From Nicotiana tabacum (taxonomy: Eukaryota; Streptophyta; Magnoliopsida; Solanales; Solanaceae), in assembly GCF_000715075.1 (NCBI RefSeq), contig NC_134082.1, positions 63,766,466-63,830,465 of the forward strand: DNA of 64,000 bases. Direction: 5' to 3'. The notes beneath the pieces are model-generated. The model worked only from the letters and a program-made list of their open reading frames with translations, was not told the origin of the DNA and did not search any database. The position numbers and the translations under genes were made by a program. Numbering within the stretch: position 1 is the stretch's first letter; every line of letters begins with the position of its first letter. Of this stretch, positions 46,099 through 59,804 are shown piece after piece.

Positions 46099-46500
46099 AA
46101 GCTCAAGACAGCTTTGACTACGGTGCCAGTGTTGGTTTTATCCACATGTTCAGGGCCATATACAGTTTATTGTGATGCATCTCGTATTAGACTTGGTGCG
46201 GTGTTGATGCATGATGGCAAGGTTATTGCATATGCTTCGCGTCAGTTGAAGATTCATGAGAAGAATTATCCAGTTTATGATTTGCAGTTAGCAGTTATTG
46301 TTCACGCATTGAAGATTTGGAGGCATTATCTGTATGGCGTGTCATGTGAGGTGTTCACGGATCACAAGAGTTTGCAATACTTGTTCAAGCAGAAGGAGCT
46401 AAAATTGAGGCAAAGAAGGTGGTTGGAGCTATTGAAAAACTATGATACACCATCTTATATCATCTGGGGAAGGGCAATGTAGTGGCCGATGCTTTGAGTG
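46099..46500 (+). pseudogene. pol: Tekay RNase H
   Basis: Follows RT in the same frame after the [76 protein letters not shown]. The acidic residue usually seen in the DLEL motif is glutamine here (DLQL), so a catalytic glutamate appears lost. Stop near 46481. Confidence 0.75.
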
Positions 46501-48110
46501 AAAGTCAGTTAGTATGGGCAGTCTTGTGTATATTTCGGTCGATGAGAGACCGCTTGCTTTGGATATTCAGGCTTTAGCCAATCAGCTCGTAAGTTTGGAG
46601 TTTCTGAGCCCAGCCGTGTGTTAGCTTGCTGAGTTGCTCGTTCTTCTTTATTGGAGCGTATCCGAGCTCGATAGTATGATGATCCTCATTTGTGTGTCCT
46701 TATGCACACGGTGCAGCACAGTGGTGCCAAGCAGGTTACATTAGGAGATGATGGAGTTTTGAGGCTGTAGGGTCAAGTTTATGTGCCTAATGTGGATGGA
46801 CTTCGAGAGTTCATTTTAGAGGAGGCCCATAGTTCCCGGTACTCTATTCATCCGGGCGCCGCTAAGATGTATCAGGATTTACGACAACATTATTGGTGGA
46901 GGAGGATGAAGAATGATATTGTTGCATATGTGGCTTGGTGTTTGAATTGTCAACAGGTAAAGTACGAGCATTAGAGGCCTGGAGGTGTCTTCCAGAAGAT
47001 TGAGATTCTTGAGTGGAAGTGGGAGCGTATCACTATCAACTTCGTTGTTGGACTCCCACGGACTCAGAGGAAGTTCGATGCAGTGTGGGTTATTATTGAT
47101 AGGCTGACCAAGTCAACACATTTTATTCCTGTGGCGGTCTCCTATTCTTCCGAGAGGTTAGCTGAGATCTATATTCGGGAGATTGTGCGTCTTCATAGTG
47201 TGCCCGTGTCTATCATTTCGGACCGAGGTACGCAGTTTACCTCATATTTCTGGAGAGCAGTTCAGCGGGAGTTGGGCATACGGGTTGAGTTAAGCACATC
47301 ATTTCATCCTCAGACGCACGGGTAGTCTGAGCGTACTATTCAGATTTTGGAGGTTATGCTCCGAGCTTGTGTCATTGACTTTGGAGGTTCATGGGATCAG
47401 TTCTTACCTTTAGCGGAGTTTGCCTACAACAATAACTACCAGTCGAGTATCCAGATGGCTACTTATGAGGTTTTATATGGTAGGTGATATCGATCGCCGG
47501 TTGGATGGTTTGAGCCAGGAGAGGCTCGGTTGTTGGCTACAGATCTAGTACAGGATGCCTTGGACAAGGTCAAGATTATTAAGGATAGGCTTCGTATAGC
47601 TCAGCCCAGGCAAAAGAGTTATGCCGATCGTAAGGTTCGTCATCTGGCATTCATGGTCAGTGAGTGGGTGTTGCTTCGGGTGTCACCTATGAAGGGTGTG
47701 ATGAGATTTGGGAAAAGGGGACAACTTAGCCCTAGATTCATTGGCCTATTTGAGATTCTTGATTGAGTAGGAGAGGTGGCTTACAGATTTGCGTTGCCGC
47801 CGAGCTTATCAGCCATGCATCCATTGTTTCATGTGTCCATGCTTCGAAAGTACCACGATGATCCATCCCACATGTTAGATTTTCAGCACTATCCAGATGG
47901 ACAAAGACTTGTCCTATGAGGAGGAGCCGGCAGCTATTCTAGACCGACATGTTCGTTAGTTGAGATCGAAGAGTTTCCCTTCTGTTCGTGTTCAGTGGAG
48001 AGGTCCGCCTGTTGAAGCAGCAACCTGGGAGTCCGAGTCCGATATGCGAAGGCATTATCCCCATCATTTCTCCGACTTAGGTACTTCCTTATTATGTCCA
48101 TTTGAGGATG
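46501..48110 (+). pseudogene. pol: Tekay integrase with chromodomain-like C-terminus
   Basis: Zinc finger in 46783-46974: H of EEAHSS, H of YSIHPG, and CLNC. Core: [10 protein letters not shown], where the usual catalytic aspartate before FVVGLP is asparagine; SIISDRGTQFTS with the second aspartate; SERTIQ with the glutamate, just after a TAG near 47323. The C-terminal GPY-like part is 47530-47766 (VLLRVSPMKGVMRFGKRGQLSPRFIG) and a chromodomain-like end is readable near 47930-48070 (ILDRHVR, SFPSVRVQWRG, EAATWESESDMRRHYPHHF). Several stops. Chromodomains direct chromovirus integration toward marked chromatin. Confidence 0.8.
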
Positions 48111-48123
48111 AACGGTTGTTTTA

Positions 48124-48134
48124 GAGGTGGAGAA
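48124..48134 (+). other. Polypurine tract of the Tekay element
   Basis: gaggtggagaa directly before TGTGATGACC at 48135. Confidence 0.75.
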
Positions 48135-50483
48135 TGTGATGACCCAAAAGGTCATCACTTGTTTTAGAACTAAATTCTGTGTTCCGAGGCCTTAAAATCT
48201 CCCTTTTGCCTTACCTCAATTTCAATGTGCAGTCCGGGCATGTATCTAAAAAGTCATTATGTGAAAATCTGTGAAAAATGATGAATTTTGCTTTTAAAAT
48301 GAATTTAGGTTGACTTCAGTCAACATTTTGGGTAAACGGAGCCGGGCCTGCGATTTGACGGTCCTGGAGGGTCCGTAGGAAAATATAGGATTTGGGCGTA
48401 TGCCCGGAATCGAATTCCGAGGTCCCAAGCCCGAGAAATAAATTTTTAAAGAAAATTATTTTCTGGAATATATATGAGTTTTTGGAAATAAAATATGTTT
48501 GAATTTGATGGTATTGGGCCCGTATTTTAGTTCCGGAACCCGGTACAAGTCTTACATGTGATTTAAGTCGAGCCTGTAAAATTTGGTAAGAAACAGAGGC
48601 CATATGACGTGATTCAGAACCTTAGTTGTGAAATTTGAAACTTTGAAAGTTCTTGAGATTTTCATGATTTTGATGCGAAATCCATAGTTGTTGATGTTAT
48701 TTTGATGATTTGATTGCACAAGCAAATTCGTATGATGTTTTTAGGTTGGTGTGCATGTTTGGTTTGGAGCCTCGATGGCTCGAATGTGAGTTTTGATAGG
48801 CCGCGGAGTGGAATTGAATTTAGGAAATTGCTGGTATGTTGCAGGCCTGTAGGCTTCGCAAATACGAACAATGTGTCGCAAATGCGAATTATGGCCTAGG
48901 CTGCCTTGGTCGCAAATGCGATATCGCAAATGCGACAGCAGCATCGCAAATGCGAAGAGGACCGGAATCCTCAGGGTTCGCAAATGCGAACCCCTGTTCG
49001 CAAATGCGAACCCCTATTCGCAAATGCGAGGTTAGTAGGTTTTGAAGGGGTTCGCAATTGCGACATATACGACCTGCAAGTTAATAATTTACCCGAAAAT
49101 CTTTCATTTTTCAAACTCTTTCAAAAATATAAACTCTCTTGGGCGATTTTCCAAAGAAAAGATCTTCTCCAAATCGAATGTAAATCATTTCTAACTCGTT
49201 TTCTTAAATCTTCAACATCTTTTCACATAATTTCAACTCAAAATCAAGGGTTTTCATTGTGGAAATTGGGTGTTTTGGGTAAAACTTAGATTTTTCAAAT
49301 TTTGGGGATTTGGACCTCGATTTGAGGTCCGATTTCAAAACAAATTATATATTTGGGTTCGTGGGTGAATGGGTAATCGAGTTTTGGTTCAAACCTCGGG
49401 TTTTGACCATGTGGGCCCAGGGTCGATTTTTGACTTTTTGGGAAAAACTTTAAAAAATCTATTTTCATACATTGGAATTGATTCATGTAGCATTTATTGA
49501 TATAGTTAAGTAACTTGTTGCAGATATGAGTGAATTGGTGGTGGAACCAAGAGGTAAAGCGATAGTTGAGGCTTGAATTGTGTTTGTGGCATCGAGGTAA
49601 GTGTTTGGTCTAACCTTAGCTTGAGGGATTAAGAGTTGTGTCGTATTTGCTATGTGTTAATTGTTGAGTACAACATATAGGCATGGTGACGAGTATCTAT
49701 ACGTTGGTGTCAAGCATGCCCGTGAGTCTTATACTGTAATTAATGTGATTCCGATTTGCATTGTTCATGCCTTATGTGATGATTTCTATTGGTTAATTTG
49801 GTAATTGAACTGTCATGACCCCGGTTCTCCCTCCGTGAACCATCATGATGGCACCTAGTCTCTATGACTAGGTAAGCCTAAATTGCGAAAGAAAACCAAA
49901 ATTTACGGATAGTAAAACAAATTTAAATAGTAATAAAGTAATAACAGTGTTTAAATGTGCCACTCGGCATACACCGTATTCAACTCTCAATACCAAAACA
50001 AAAATCCAAGACCCGGAAACCTTCGAATCACAAGATAATATCAATACTACATAACTCTAACTCCGGAATGTCTAATAAGAATGGAAAAGTACATAAGGGC
50101 TAAATACTAAAAGTAGGAATAGAAAGGGTCTTCTCGGTCTTCGGACGCGACATATATACCTCGAAGTCTTTAGAGCAGTTGCCTCCTCAAGGATGATAGG
50201 CCTGAGTATCGGTACTTGGATCTGCACATGAAAAAATGCACAGAAGAAGCATGAGTACACCACAGTGGTACTCAGCAAGTGCCAAGCCTAACCTCGGTTG
50301 GATAGTGACGAGGAGGGTCAGGGCCCTACTGAGGTTAAATAAAATATAAAGATGATAGGATAAGATAAGCAGTGCAATTGAGAATCTACAGTAAGAATCT
50401 ATACAGGATAATAAGAGTACAATAACAGAAAGAGAGATGAAGGCAAACCACAAGGAAGTACCACTCATAACAAGGATGATAAC

Positions 50484-50757
50484 TGAGGATCTCTTGGTAT
50501 CCTCAATATATGCTAGGGATCTCTTGGTATCCCGAGGATCTCTTAGTATCCTTAATATATGCTAGGGATCTCTTGGTATCCTCAATATGTGCTAGGGATC
50601 TCTCGGTATCCTAAATATATGCTAGGGATCTTTTGGTATCATCAATATATTCTAGGGATCTCTTGGTATCCTCAATATATGCTAGGGATCTTTCGGTATC
50701 CCGAGGATCTCTTGGTATCCTCAATATACGTGCCAGGGATCTCTTGGTATCCTTCAC
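50484..50757. repeat. 30-bp tandem repeat in the nested solo LTR
   Basis: About eight units around gctagggatctcttggtatc plus ctcaatatat, with shorter ~20-bp units (cccgaggatctcttggtatc) mixed in. GGGAT and ATCCC inside a unit form a dyad. Confidence 0.85.
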
Positions 50758-51683
50758 CTCAGTTCAGATCATAAATACGTACAGGGGATTTCTCGGGATG
50801 CCGTCCCGTAGTCCCAAAGTAAAAACACACAGCAGCAACACAAGAATACCCAATTAAACTAAATTTCGTACCAAGTAAACAGTTAATTCTAGCCTAACAA
50901 GCTTCATGTAATGCAATTAAGGCAGTTTAAGCAAATAGGCAATTAAGTCAACTAAACATGCTTTTCTAAACTAGCAACATGCTAAATTCACAAGCAGAAT
51001 AAAACAGGAAAAAGAACTCAATAGAAATACTTAAGAAAAAACCGGATTTTCAACAATTAGCTCAAGTACACGCTCGTCACCTCATGTACAAGGCATTTCA
51101 ATTATCAAATATATCATATCCTAAGGGGAAGGTCCCCCACACAAGGTTAGATAAGCCTCTTACCTTGAACCCGCTCAAAAATCAACCTGAAACCACGCTC
51201 TTTCCACGAGTACTCGACTCTAAATGACCCAAATCTAATCAATTCAATTGCATAATGTAAATAACAATTCAAGTAACTGATTCTACAATTAAATTCTAAG
51301 CTAATACGCAATATGTAAACTGACCAAAATGCCCACGGGCCCACATCTCGAAATCGGGTAAAATTTATATTTTCAGAATTCCCACGCTCTCAGAGGTCCA
51401 TGCATACCAAAATTATCCAAATCTAAGGTCAAATTCCTAATCAAAAGTTGAATTCTAGGTCTAAGAACTTTCTTCTAATTTTTCCCCAATTTTCATCTCC
51501 AATCTGAAATTAAATGATGAAACTAACTATAGATTGATGGAATATAACTAGAAAGGGTTAAAGAATAATTACCCAATGATCTCCTCTTCAATTTCCTCTC
51601 AAAATCGCCCTCTCCCGCTCCAAATCGAATTTCCAACTTTTGAAACTAAACCCTCAAAATTTCATATTTCTGCCCAGCTGTTT

Positions 51684-51907
51684 CCGCATCTGCGGTCCCG
51701 CTTCTGTGGAACTAATGTCGCATCTGCGACATTTCACTAAATGGCCAATTTTCGCATCTGCGACTCCCAATCCGCAGATGCGGTACCGCTTCTGCGAAAA
51801 TACCACCGCTTCTGCGGTTCCTGAAAAAGTCCCCAATTTCCGCTTCTGCGGCCACTAAGCCGCTTCTGCGGCACCGCACCTGCGGAACCCAAACCGCAGG
51901 TGCGGTT
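51684..51907. promoter_or_regulatory. CCGCTTCTGCGG-type palindrome array in the nested solo LTR
   Basis: About ten copies with changing centres: CCGCATCTGCGG (51684), TCGCATCTGCGA, CCGCAGATGCGG, CCGCTTCTGCGG (several), CCGCACCTGCGG, CCGCAGGTGCGG. Same architecture as the TCGCAAATGCGA array of the host LTR, with different sequence. Confidence 0.6.
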
Positions 51908-54184
51908 ATGACAGAACCAGCAGCTGAAGCTGCAACTTAAATTCAAAAAATCTTTCCGTCAACCATCCGAATTCATCCCGAGACCTCCGGGACCTCAACC
52001 AAAGGCACCAAAAAGTCACAAACAACTATCCAAACTTGTACCAATCCTTAGAACACCTAAAACAACATCGAAACCTCAAATTAACCATGGATTCAAGCCT
52101 AAGAACTCCAAAATTCTCAAAATACGCTTTCGATCAAAAAGTCTATCAAACCTCGTCCGAATGACCTGAAATTTTGCACAAACATCACATTCAACACTAC
52201 GGAGCTACTCCAACTTTCAAAATTCCATTCCGACCCCCGGATCAAAATCTCACTATCGGACCAGAAACTTCAAAAATTCAACTTTTGGCATTCCAAGCCT
52301 AAATTAGCTACGGACCTCCAAAATACAATCCGATCATGCCCCTACACCCAAAATACCCAACGGAGCTAACGGAACCATCAGATTTCCATTCTGAGGCTGT
52401 CTTCACACTATTCCGACTATGGTCAACTTTCTAACACTTAAGCTCTCATTTAGGGACTAAGTGTCCCAAAACTCTCTGAAACTCGACACCAAACATCCCG
52501 GTAAATCAAAATAGCAGAATTAAACTTGGGGAAAGTAGTTAATAGGGGATCAGGGCGTTAATTCTTAAGACGAACGGCCGGGTCATCACATGAACATTGA
52601 AGAGCGTTGGCTCAAGTTGTAAGATGATTTGTGGAAGTATTATTGGATATTGAACATTATAGAGAATTGGCTTAGATTGTGAATTGAGTTGTGAAGTAAA
52701 CATGAAAAGAGAAGAAGATTATGATATTGTCTCCCTTGTGGGGATGTTGTTGTTTTTAATATTATCTCCCTTACCGGGATGTTATTGCTTTTGATATTGT
52801 TTCCCTTGTCGGGATATGATTGTTGTACTATTGTTCCCTTACCGGAATTTTATCGTGATTTTGTTGATTCCCTTGCCCTTATTGCTTTGTGATTGTTGTT
52901 TGGGTAAGGAAGAGTGTTAAAGCGCGAAGGGTGATGTCGTGTATGATATTTGTGAGAGAGTGTTAATGCATGAAGGGTGATGTCGTACCACATGATGTAC
53001 CATTCTGTGCCTTTATATGAGTGATAATGTACGAAGGATCTTCTGTGCCATGATTATGTGAGGTAAAAGCACGAAAGGTGATGCCGTGCCGATTATATTG
53101 ATTCTTATGGTGAGGACGAGAGTAAAAACACGAAGGGTGATGCCGTACGTGCACTTGTCTTTGATTTTCTTGATTCTGCTGATAATTGAGTTATGGTGTT
53201 CTTTACGTTTATTTACTGATTTTCTGTTTCTACTTGATCTTATTGTGATGTTATTGATTCCCTTGCCCCAAATTGCTTTGTGATTGTTGCTTGGGTGAGG
53301 AAGAGTGTAAAGCACGAAGGGTGATGTTGTGCATGTTATTTGTGAGAGAGTGTTAAAGCACGAAGAGTGTTGTCGTGCACTTGTCTTTGATTTCCTTAAT
53401 TTTATTGATGACTGAGTTATGGTTTCTCTACATTTAACTGTTGGTTTTCTATTGATACTTGTTGTACCCCGCAACATGATTCCCCCTCCCTATCTTCAAT
53501 TGAACTTTGATGATCCTTATGTTTATTTGTTGTTTTTTCTGTTATTATTCGATATGTACCCGCAACATGTTTCCCCCTCCCATCCTTAACTGTACATTCC
53601 TACTTTTATATTCTGTTGTATATGAGCTAACTGTACAGGTTTATTTGGCAGTCTGGTCCTAGCCTCATCACTACTTCGCCGTGGTTAGACTATGCACTTA
53701 CCAACACATGGGGTCGGTTGCGCTGATACTACACTCTGCACTGTATGCACATCCCAGTGCTGCAACTTTTGGACCACTGTGAGGTTGTTGCCTTCAGTCC
53801 AACAGGCGACCAGAGGTAGTCCTGCTGGCGTCCGCATGCCCTGACGTCTCCTTCTATCTTTTCATTCTTTTCTTTCATGTATTTCTAGAGACAACGTTGT
53901 ATTAATCTTTCAGACCTTTATTTGCAGTATTCCTAGACAGTCTGTAAAATTGTGACACCAGTTCTGGGTAGTCTATGTTTAAGGAATTGCATTGGTAATA
54001 TTTAAATGGTTATACTTTGTTCTTCCGCTTATTAAATTTCGCTGTTTATATAAGGTTGGTTCTTCATTGCTAAAGGATTAAAATGGGAAAAAGTTAAATA
54101 ATTCAAATGGTTGGCTTGCCTAGCTTTCACTAGTAGGCGCCATCACGACTCCCGAGAGTGGGAAATCCGGGTTGTGACAATCAG

Positions 54185-57100
54185 TCTGACATTCTACGAT
54201 AGACACAGGCTAGAAGGCTCTCTAGGTTTTCTGCTAAATGTTTCAAAGGCAATTCCCTTCATCACTTAAACAACTATGGCCGAAGATATATTTCTATTAA
54301 TATTCCGCTGCCTTAACTCTGTGTTTGTATTCGAATTTCAACATATTCTACCAAAACCACTCCCTTTGAGGGACACACCATGCAAATTTTTAAATGATGT
54401 GAGCTTATTTGAAGGATCATTGCTTCTTCCACACCCCTTGCTTTGTCCGGTATCTAGACCTTTATAAAATGTCGGTGCAGGAGTCATGACATTAAAGTTG
54501 TGCTTTCACTTTTCTATTTGACATTTCAATTTGAGGATTTTTGAAGCCAGCCTTTAGATATGAAAACCACGTAATAATTATTGCTAGTTGAACGTTCTGG
54601 ATATGGTATTGGATAAAAATTCATGAGTAGACAATGTATGTGGAAGTTTATGGACAGTACAGTGATTCTTCTATTCCTTTTTGGCTTTTTCAATCTTATC
54701 CTGCATGAAATGGTCATCAAAGTGATGCTGCAGGTTGAACTGTTGCGTGCTATAATAGGAATCATTGTTTCCTTAAAAAGTTGGGTTGTTTTAGTCAACA
54801 ATAGTACTAATTGCATATTGTTCTTTCTCTTTGTCACAACAATAACAAAAGTAAACACGCAAAGAATGAAACTAATAGAATTCAGATAAAATCCTTCCCC
54901 CTAGCTCCGTCCCTGATCACATCCCCAAAGAAAAAGAACACCTTTGCATGCCAACCTTTGAATTTATGCCTCGACAGGTCTGAATTTTTTTTCTTTTCTT
55001 TAGAGACAATCCTGTATACCAAAACTCGCTTTCCCATGGGATCACTAATGGAACATGGATATTGTCAATGAGCGCTATAAAATTTGCAATTGGAAGTGTA
55101 GAGTTTTGCGTAAAAGTGGTCATTAGGGAAATTTTGACAAAAGAATAAGCCTTATAAATCACCGCGGAGTTTAAATTTTCAAGGAAGTTTAGGTTCCACC
55201 ACAAAAAATCAGACTTTTTGCAGGCTGCAGCAACTCAAATTGTTACAGATCCATTTTACTGAAGTCGCCACCAGAGAGTGTTGGCTACCTGAGGATCACT
55301 TTTAAAAAATATATTTTTTATTATATCGGAGCTCACCAAGTGTGCAAGCCCTCAACCTCACAAGAGATCACCTACAAATGTATTTCAAAGATGTCGCCAC
55401 AGAAGAACAGCCATTTGGGCGACTGAAGTCGCCATGATTTGCGCAGCTATAAATTGGTGGCAACACTCTGGGTTATAACTTATAGAAGCGATTAAGATAT
55501 TAATATTATTAGGATAGTTTAGATTAAAGTAACTCATAATTGCATTTGGGCTTCCTAGGTAGAACGAAAATTATGAGGTATATATCTTATAAAATTAGTG
55601 TTCACTAATTAAACAAAGACAGCGAACCTACATAAATTACCAGTTTCGCGTGTGGCGTGACGCCTCTTGCACCCCGTCAAAGGAGACATTATAATAAGTG
55701 TTATACTTTTTATTTGGTGTCTGCTATTTAAATTGGCGTCTCACTAAATTCGGATTTGCATTAGTCATATAGTGATGTTGTAACACGTGGGCTATAATTT
55801 TGTTCTGTCGAAATCATTTGATTTGTATATCAAGAATATTTGATTTGTGGTTTCTTAATATCTAAACACAGCAACAGACACCATGTCTCAATCTGAATTC
55901 TCAATTCTCAATATCCACGTCCATTCATTGGGGCATGTTTCATTGCATTACTCAATAATTTGTCTTTGCAAAGATACTTTTGGTGCATTGGATCCTTACT
56001 AAGTTTATTTTCTCTTAATGCCCTCAATTATCATAGTGTAACACCTATGAATCAGTGTATTTGGAGGTCTAAATAAGTTACGATCAAATCATCTCAAACG
56101 ATATTATGTCATTTTTCCCTATACATTTTATATGTACCTCAAGTGAAATGTAACTATTTCCAAGCTAGTCTAATCTTATATGAACGAACATCAATATTTA
56201 TTTTTTAATTATATAACTAATGTAACACTTCTTTCGTTTGCATACTATTTAGTCAAGTTAATCATCAATAACCTCAATATGACATATAATTTGATATAAA
56301 TAAAAGTATCTTAATGGAAAATTTGAGGAGTCACAGACTGGCATTTTATGATTTCTGAATTCTCCCCACCTGAAAAAAAACTCTTCATCAACTTTCCCTC
56401 CGTAACTAATATAACCATTAGTAAACAGACACTCAGATTTCGAGAAAGATAAAGATGCTCATAATTTGACAATTCTACTCCCTCTACATTGTTTACTTGC
56501 ATTACAACACATCAGGAGGTCAAGATAACTGATTATTAATGCTCTTTTCATCATATGTAAAGTGATTACTAAGTAATTATTAAATGACAAATTTGAAGTC
56601 CTGGCTTGGAATTTATAGGGCACTAGGACAGTTAAGAGTAGTAAGGATAAAAAAGGATTGTCTGGAATAACAAATACTTTTCGTCTTATATGAGATATTT
56701 CAGATTTGAGTCCTGATTATGAAGTTTTCTTTTATTAGGAAGCGCTTTAACCTTCAATCTAGAATTTTTTCGGCATGAATCAAAATTTAGCCGGACTTCA
56801 ATGAAAAAGAGAGCTAGTAAGCAGGGTCCAAAGTGTACGTTAGAGATTTTAGTACTTAGAAAGAGAGACAAAGCATGCCAAAACAAAGACATGGTTCACA
56901 GTGCGTGCTAGACAAATCATTGGCCCACTGTGGCATTTTGTTTTTTTAAAACCCGGCTATTTGCTACCATCACATGCCATAAATTGTGCTTTTTTCTAGC
57001 TATGATTAATCCTTTCAACCAAAAGATTTCTCACTCTCAATTTGGTCAATTTTCAATCCGAACTTTTTAAGAAAAAAAAAAACGCCGCAACATAATTTGT

Positions 57101-57682
57101 CAAGTTTATACAGTATTTCTTTTCAAGATGGACTTTTTAGAGTTACAACGACTTTTTTGGCAAGAACAATTCAAGATAGGAATTAGGAAGCTTGCAAAAT
57201 TAGGAAGGGAAAATCATATTTACGACATCTAAAGTTAGCAGGCCTGTGTCTCTTCAAAAAATATGATATCAACAGAAGCTCTGACTTTAATGGAACTTTG
57301 CAGCATATTGTAAATGTTAAGTTAAATTCCAGGTTTCAATGATGACATTGTTCACTTACCTTGTTTTGCAGGAATCATCAAAAGGAAAGAAAATCAATGA
57401 GAAGCTGTCCAAATATGTGATTGTTAAATTAATGGACAAGAAGAAGGAATCAAAAATCAGTAGATCCATTCGGCCTCAATCAAGGAAATTAAATCACATA
57501 TCAAAGAGTTATTGCCAGCAAATATTCAGTATTCTTAATTAAGCTCAATCAAAGACTTGATTGTCTCGTGAATGAAACCTGTGACAAGGAAAGTCACGAT
57601 CAAATCCGGCCCTTCCCAAGAGCAGGATTCGAAGAGGCATCCCTTGCGTCAAATCCTTTTAAAGATCTCATGTCTCTATTTT
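54185..57682. other. Unassigned sequence between two Tekay-like elements
   Basis: About 3.5 kb with AT-rich composition and no reading frame I can support. A weak DDE-like phrase around 54995-55075 on the minus strand is discussed under rejected items. Probably host DNA or old relics. Confidence 0.5.
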
Positions 57683-58439
57683 CTGTCACGGCCCCAAAAC
57701 CAACCCGGTCGTGATGGCGCCTATCATGGAACTAGGTCAGCCTCAACCCAAGCAATCCAAATCTACAGTACTAATATTGACAATCATTTGTGGAAAACTT
57801 TCATCATTTTTAGATAAATTGCTTAAGACATAAAAGAAAGATTCATATTACGATACAGTCATCCCAAAACCAGGGTGTCACGAAGTACATGAGCGTCTAA
57901 GGTGAATACATAGTCTATTAAAGTATCTAAATAGGTAGGTATCTACAACCCAAAAAAAGAAGAAGAAGAGCCAATGCCCGCAAACGCCATGCAGATACCT
58001 CAACAAACTCCACAGCTTGCAACCTCAATCAGCGACTGCCACTGGGGCCAAAGGTACCTGGATCTGCACACAAGGTGAGTACACCATCTCAGTAAGTAAC
58101 AAGTCCAAACTATGGACTGAAAGGTAGTGACGAACTTAACCTCATCAAGGATAACAGAAATAACGTACAAAAACGTAGACATGCTTTCAGTTAAATAAAT
58201 AGCGCGAACAATAAAACAGAACAGGTATGAACAAGGTAAAGAAGGGTAACTCTGCTACATCTACATGTCAATGCACATGTTGTATGAAATTCACCATGTT
58301 GAGTGCCTCATGTGCCCACAATCTCAAATGCTCGTGCACTCAATACTGTATATGGCTCACACAGCCCACGGAAGATCCTTCCCGGAATATATACATCTCT
58401 GACAGCAATTACTCAATACTGAGGAAGGCCAATCCATCC

Positions 58440-58583
<144 letters not shown>

Positions 58584-59796
58584 TTGTGGCCAAGTGACCT
58601 TTTTATATTTCAGAACTTAAAAACATCATAGACCATCAGTCTCCAGTACCAAGGAACATGCCAATCCAGCCTCATGGAGAAGATCCATATCCATACCAAG
58701 GGAAGATCCATCCCTAAATATAATCAACCGCGCTCACTAGGGATGTGTTGTAGACTCCGGAAGGGAACCTTCAGCCCAAGCGCTATCACAAGCCAACAAA
58801 GGCATATATCAATAATCCGTTGAGGCGTGCAACCCAACCCATAACTGTCACTCATATTCAGGTTCTCGGCCTCACTCAGTCATCACTCAACAGTCTCTCC
58901 CACGGGATCACAATGCCATAAAAACTAGCCCGGAACAATGATATGATGTGCAAATAAATAACATATAAGACTGAAATGTGATATGAAATGCATGAACATG
59001 ACTGAGTATAGAATATCAATGAAATCAGTGAGATGACAGCAAGAAACGACCACTAGGGGTCCCAATAGTATCGGTGTAAAGCCCTAGCATGATAACTAAC
59101 ATGATTTACACTCCATTTACTTCATCACATGAAGAAACATAGATATCAGCAAGATAGAATTACTAATCGGTGCCAAAGAATGAACCAGGTCACAATTCTC
59201 ATGGTGCACGCCCGCACGCCCGTCACCTAAATACTATCATATAGCACGTAGTTCGGGGTTTCTAACCCTCAGAACCAAGTTTAGAAGCGTTACTTATCTC
59301 AACCAAGCCAAAATCCTACTACGCGATCACTTTGCCCCTCAAATCGACCTCTGGACGCTCTGAATATAGCCATAAACAATTCGATACAATCAACATGAGC
59401 TAAAGGAATCAATCCTATAAGAAAATTCTAAGCATAAGACCAGGAGTCAAAAAGTCAACTCAAAAGACGGGCCCCAGGCCCATGTCTCAAAATCCGACCA
59501 AAATCACAAAATTCGTCAACCAATTCAATTACGAGACTAAACATACTATTTTCACTCAATTCTGACTTTGAATCGGCTTTCAAATCTCAAAAGTTCATTT
59601 TATGAAGTTCCACAAATTTTCCCCCAATTCTCATCTCAAATCTCTAATCAAATGATAGATTCCATGATATATTCATGTATTTTAGCCTAAACCGAGTTAG
59701 AATCACTTACCCCGATGAATTTCTTGAAAACCCTTTTTAAAATCGCCAAAGCCCGAGCTCTCTAGGTCAAAATATGAAAATAAACCCTGAATCTCG

Positions 59797-59804
59797 TATT
59801 TATA
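59797..59804 (-). promoter_or_regulatory. TATA box of the right-hand LTR
   Basis: Sense TATAAATA, about 770 bp into the LTR; the CpG inverted repeats lie 40-240 bp upstream in sense. Confidence 0.65.

Larger units (their letters stand above)
49811..52590 (-). repeat. Nested solo LTR (2780 bp), Tekay-like
   Basis: On the minus strand it begins TGTGATGACCCGGCCG (52590) and ends ACCGGGGTCATGACA (49811). An exact TGAAC duplication flanks it at 49806-49810 and 52591-52595. No internal region remains, so LTR-LTR recombination has removed the body. It is a different family from its host LTR. It has its own palindrome array at 51684-51907. Confidence 0.9.
40950..54179 (+). mobile_element. Tekay-type chromovirus (Ty3/gypsy) with a nested solo LTR
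   Basis: TGTGATGACC...GTGACA LTRs, exact 5-bp duplication ATCAG at 40945-40949 and 54180-54184, initiator-methionine-type PBS, gag-pro-RT-RNaseH-IN-chromodomain order, and PPT. The long LTRs and C-terminal chromodomain-like segment point to the Tekay (Del) chromovirus clade. Many stops. The 3' LTR is interrupted by a solo LTR at 49811-52590. Confidence 0.9.
48135..54179 (+). repeat. 3' LTR of the Tekay element, interrupted
   Basis: Two parts, 48135-49810 and 52591-54179 (3265 bp without the insert). It carries CpG palindromes (48855-49070), GGTAAGTG (49596-49603) and the GCACG...CGTGC repeats (52915-53370). Confidence 0.9.

Noticed and set aside
54917..55204. Minus-strand frame with a phrase (ALIDNIHVPLVIPWESEFWYTG) faintly like PIF/Harbinger transposases
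   Set aside because: The DG-type catalytic context is missing, similarity is short, and no other transposase block is nearby. It could be a relic, but I cannot support it.
57339..57542. 67-aa plus-strand frame, lysine-rich
   Set aside because: Low complexity, no recognisable domain, no splice or promoter context.
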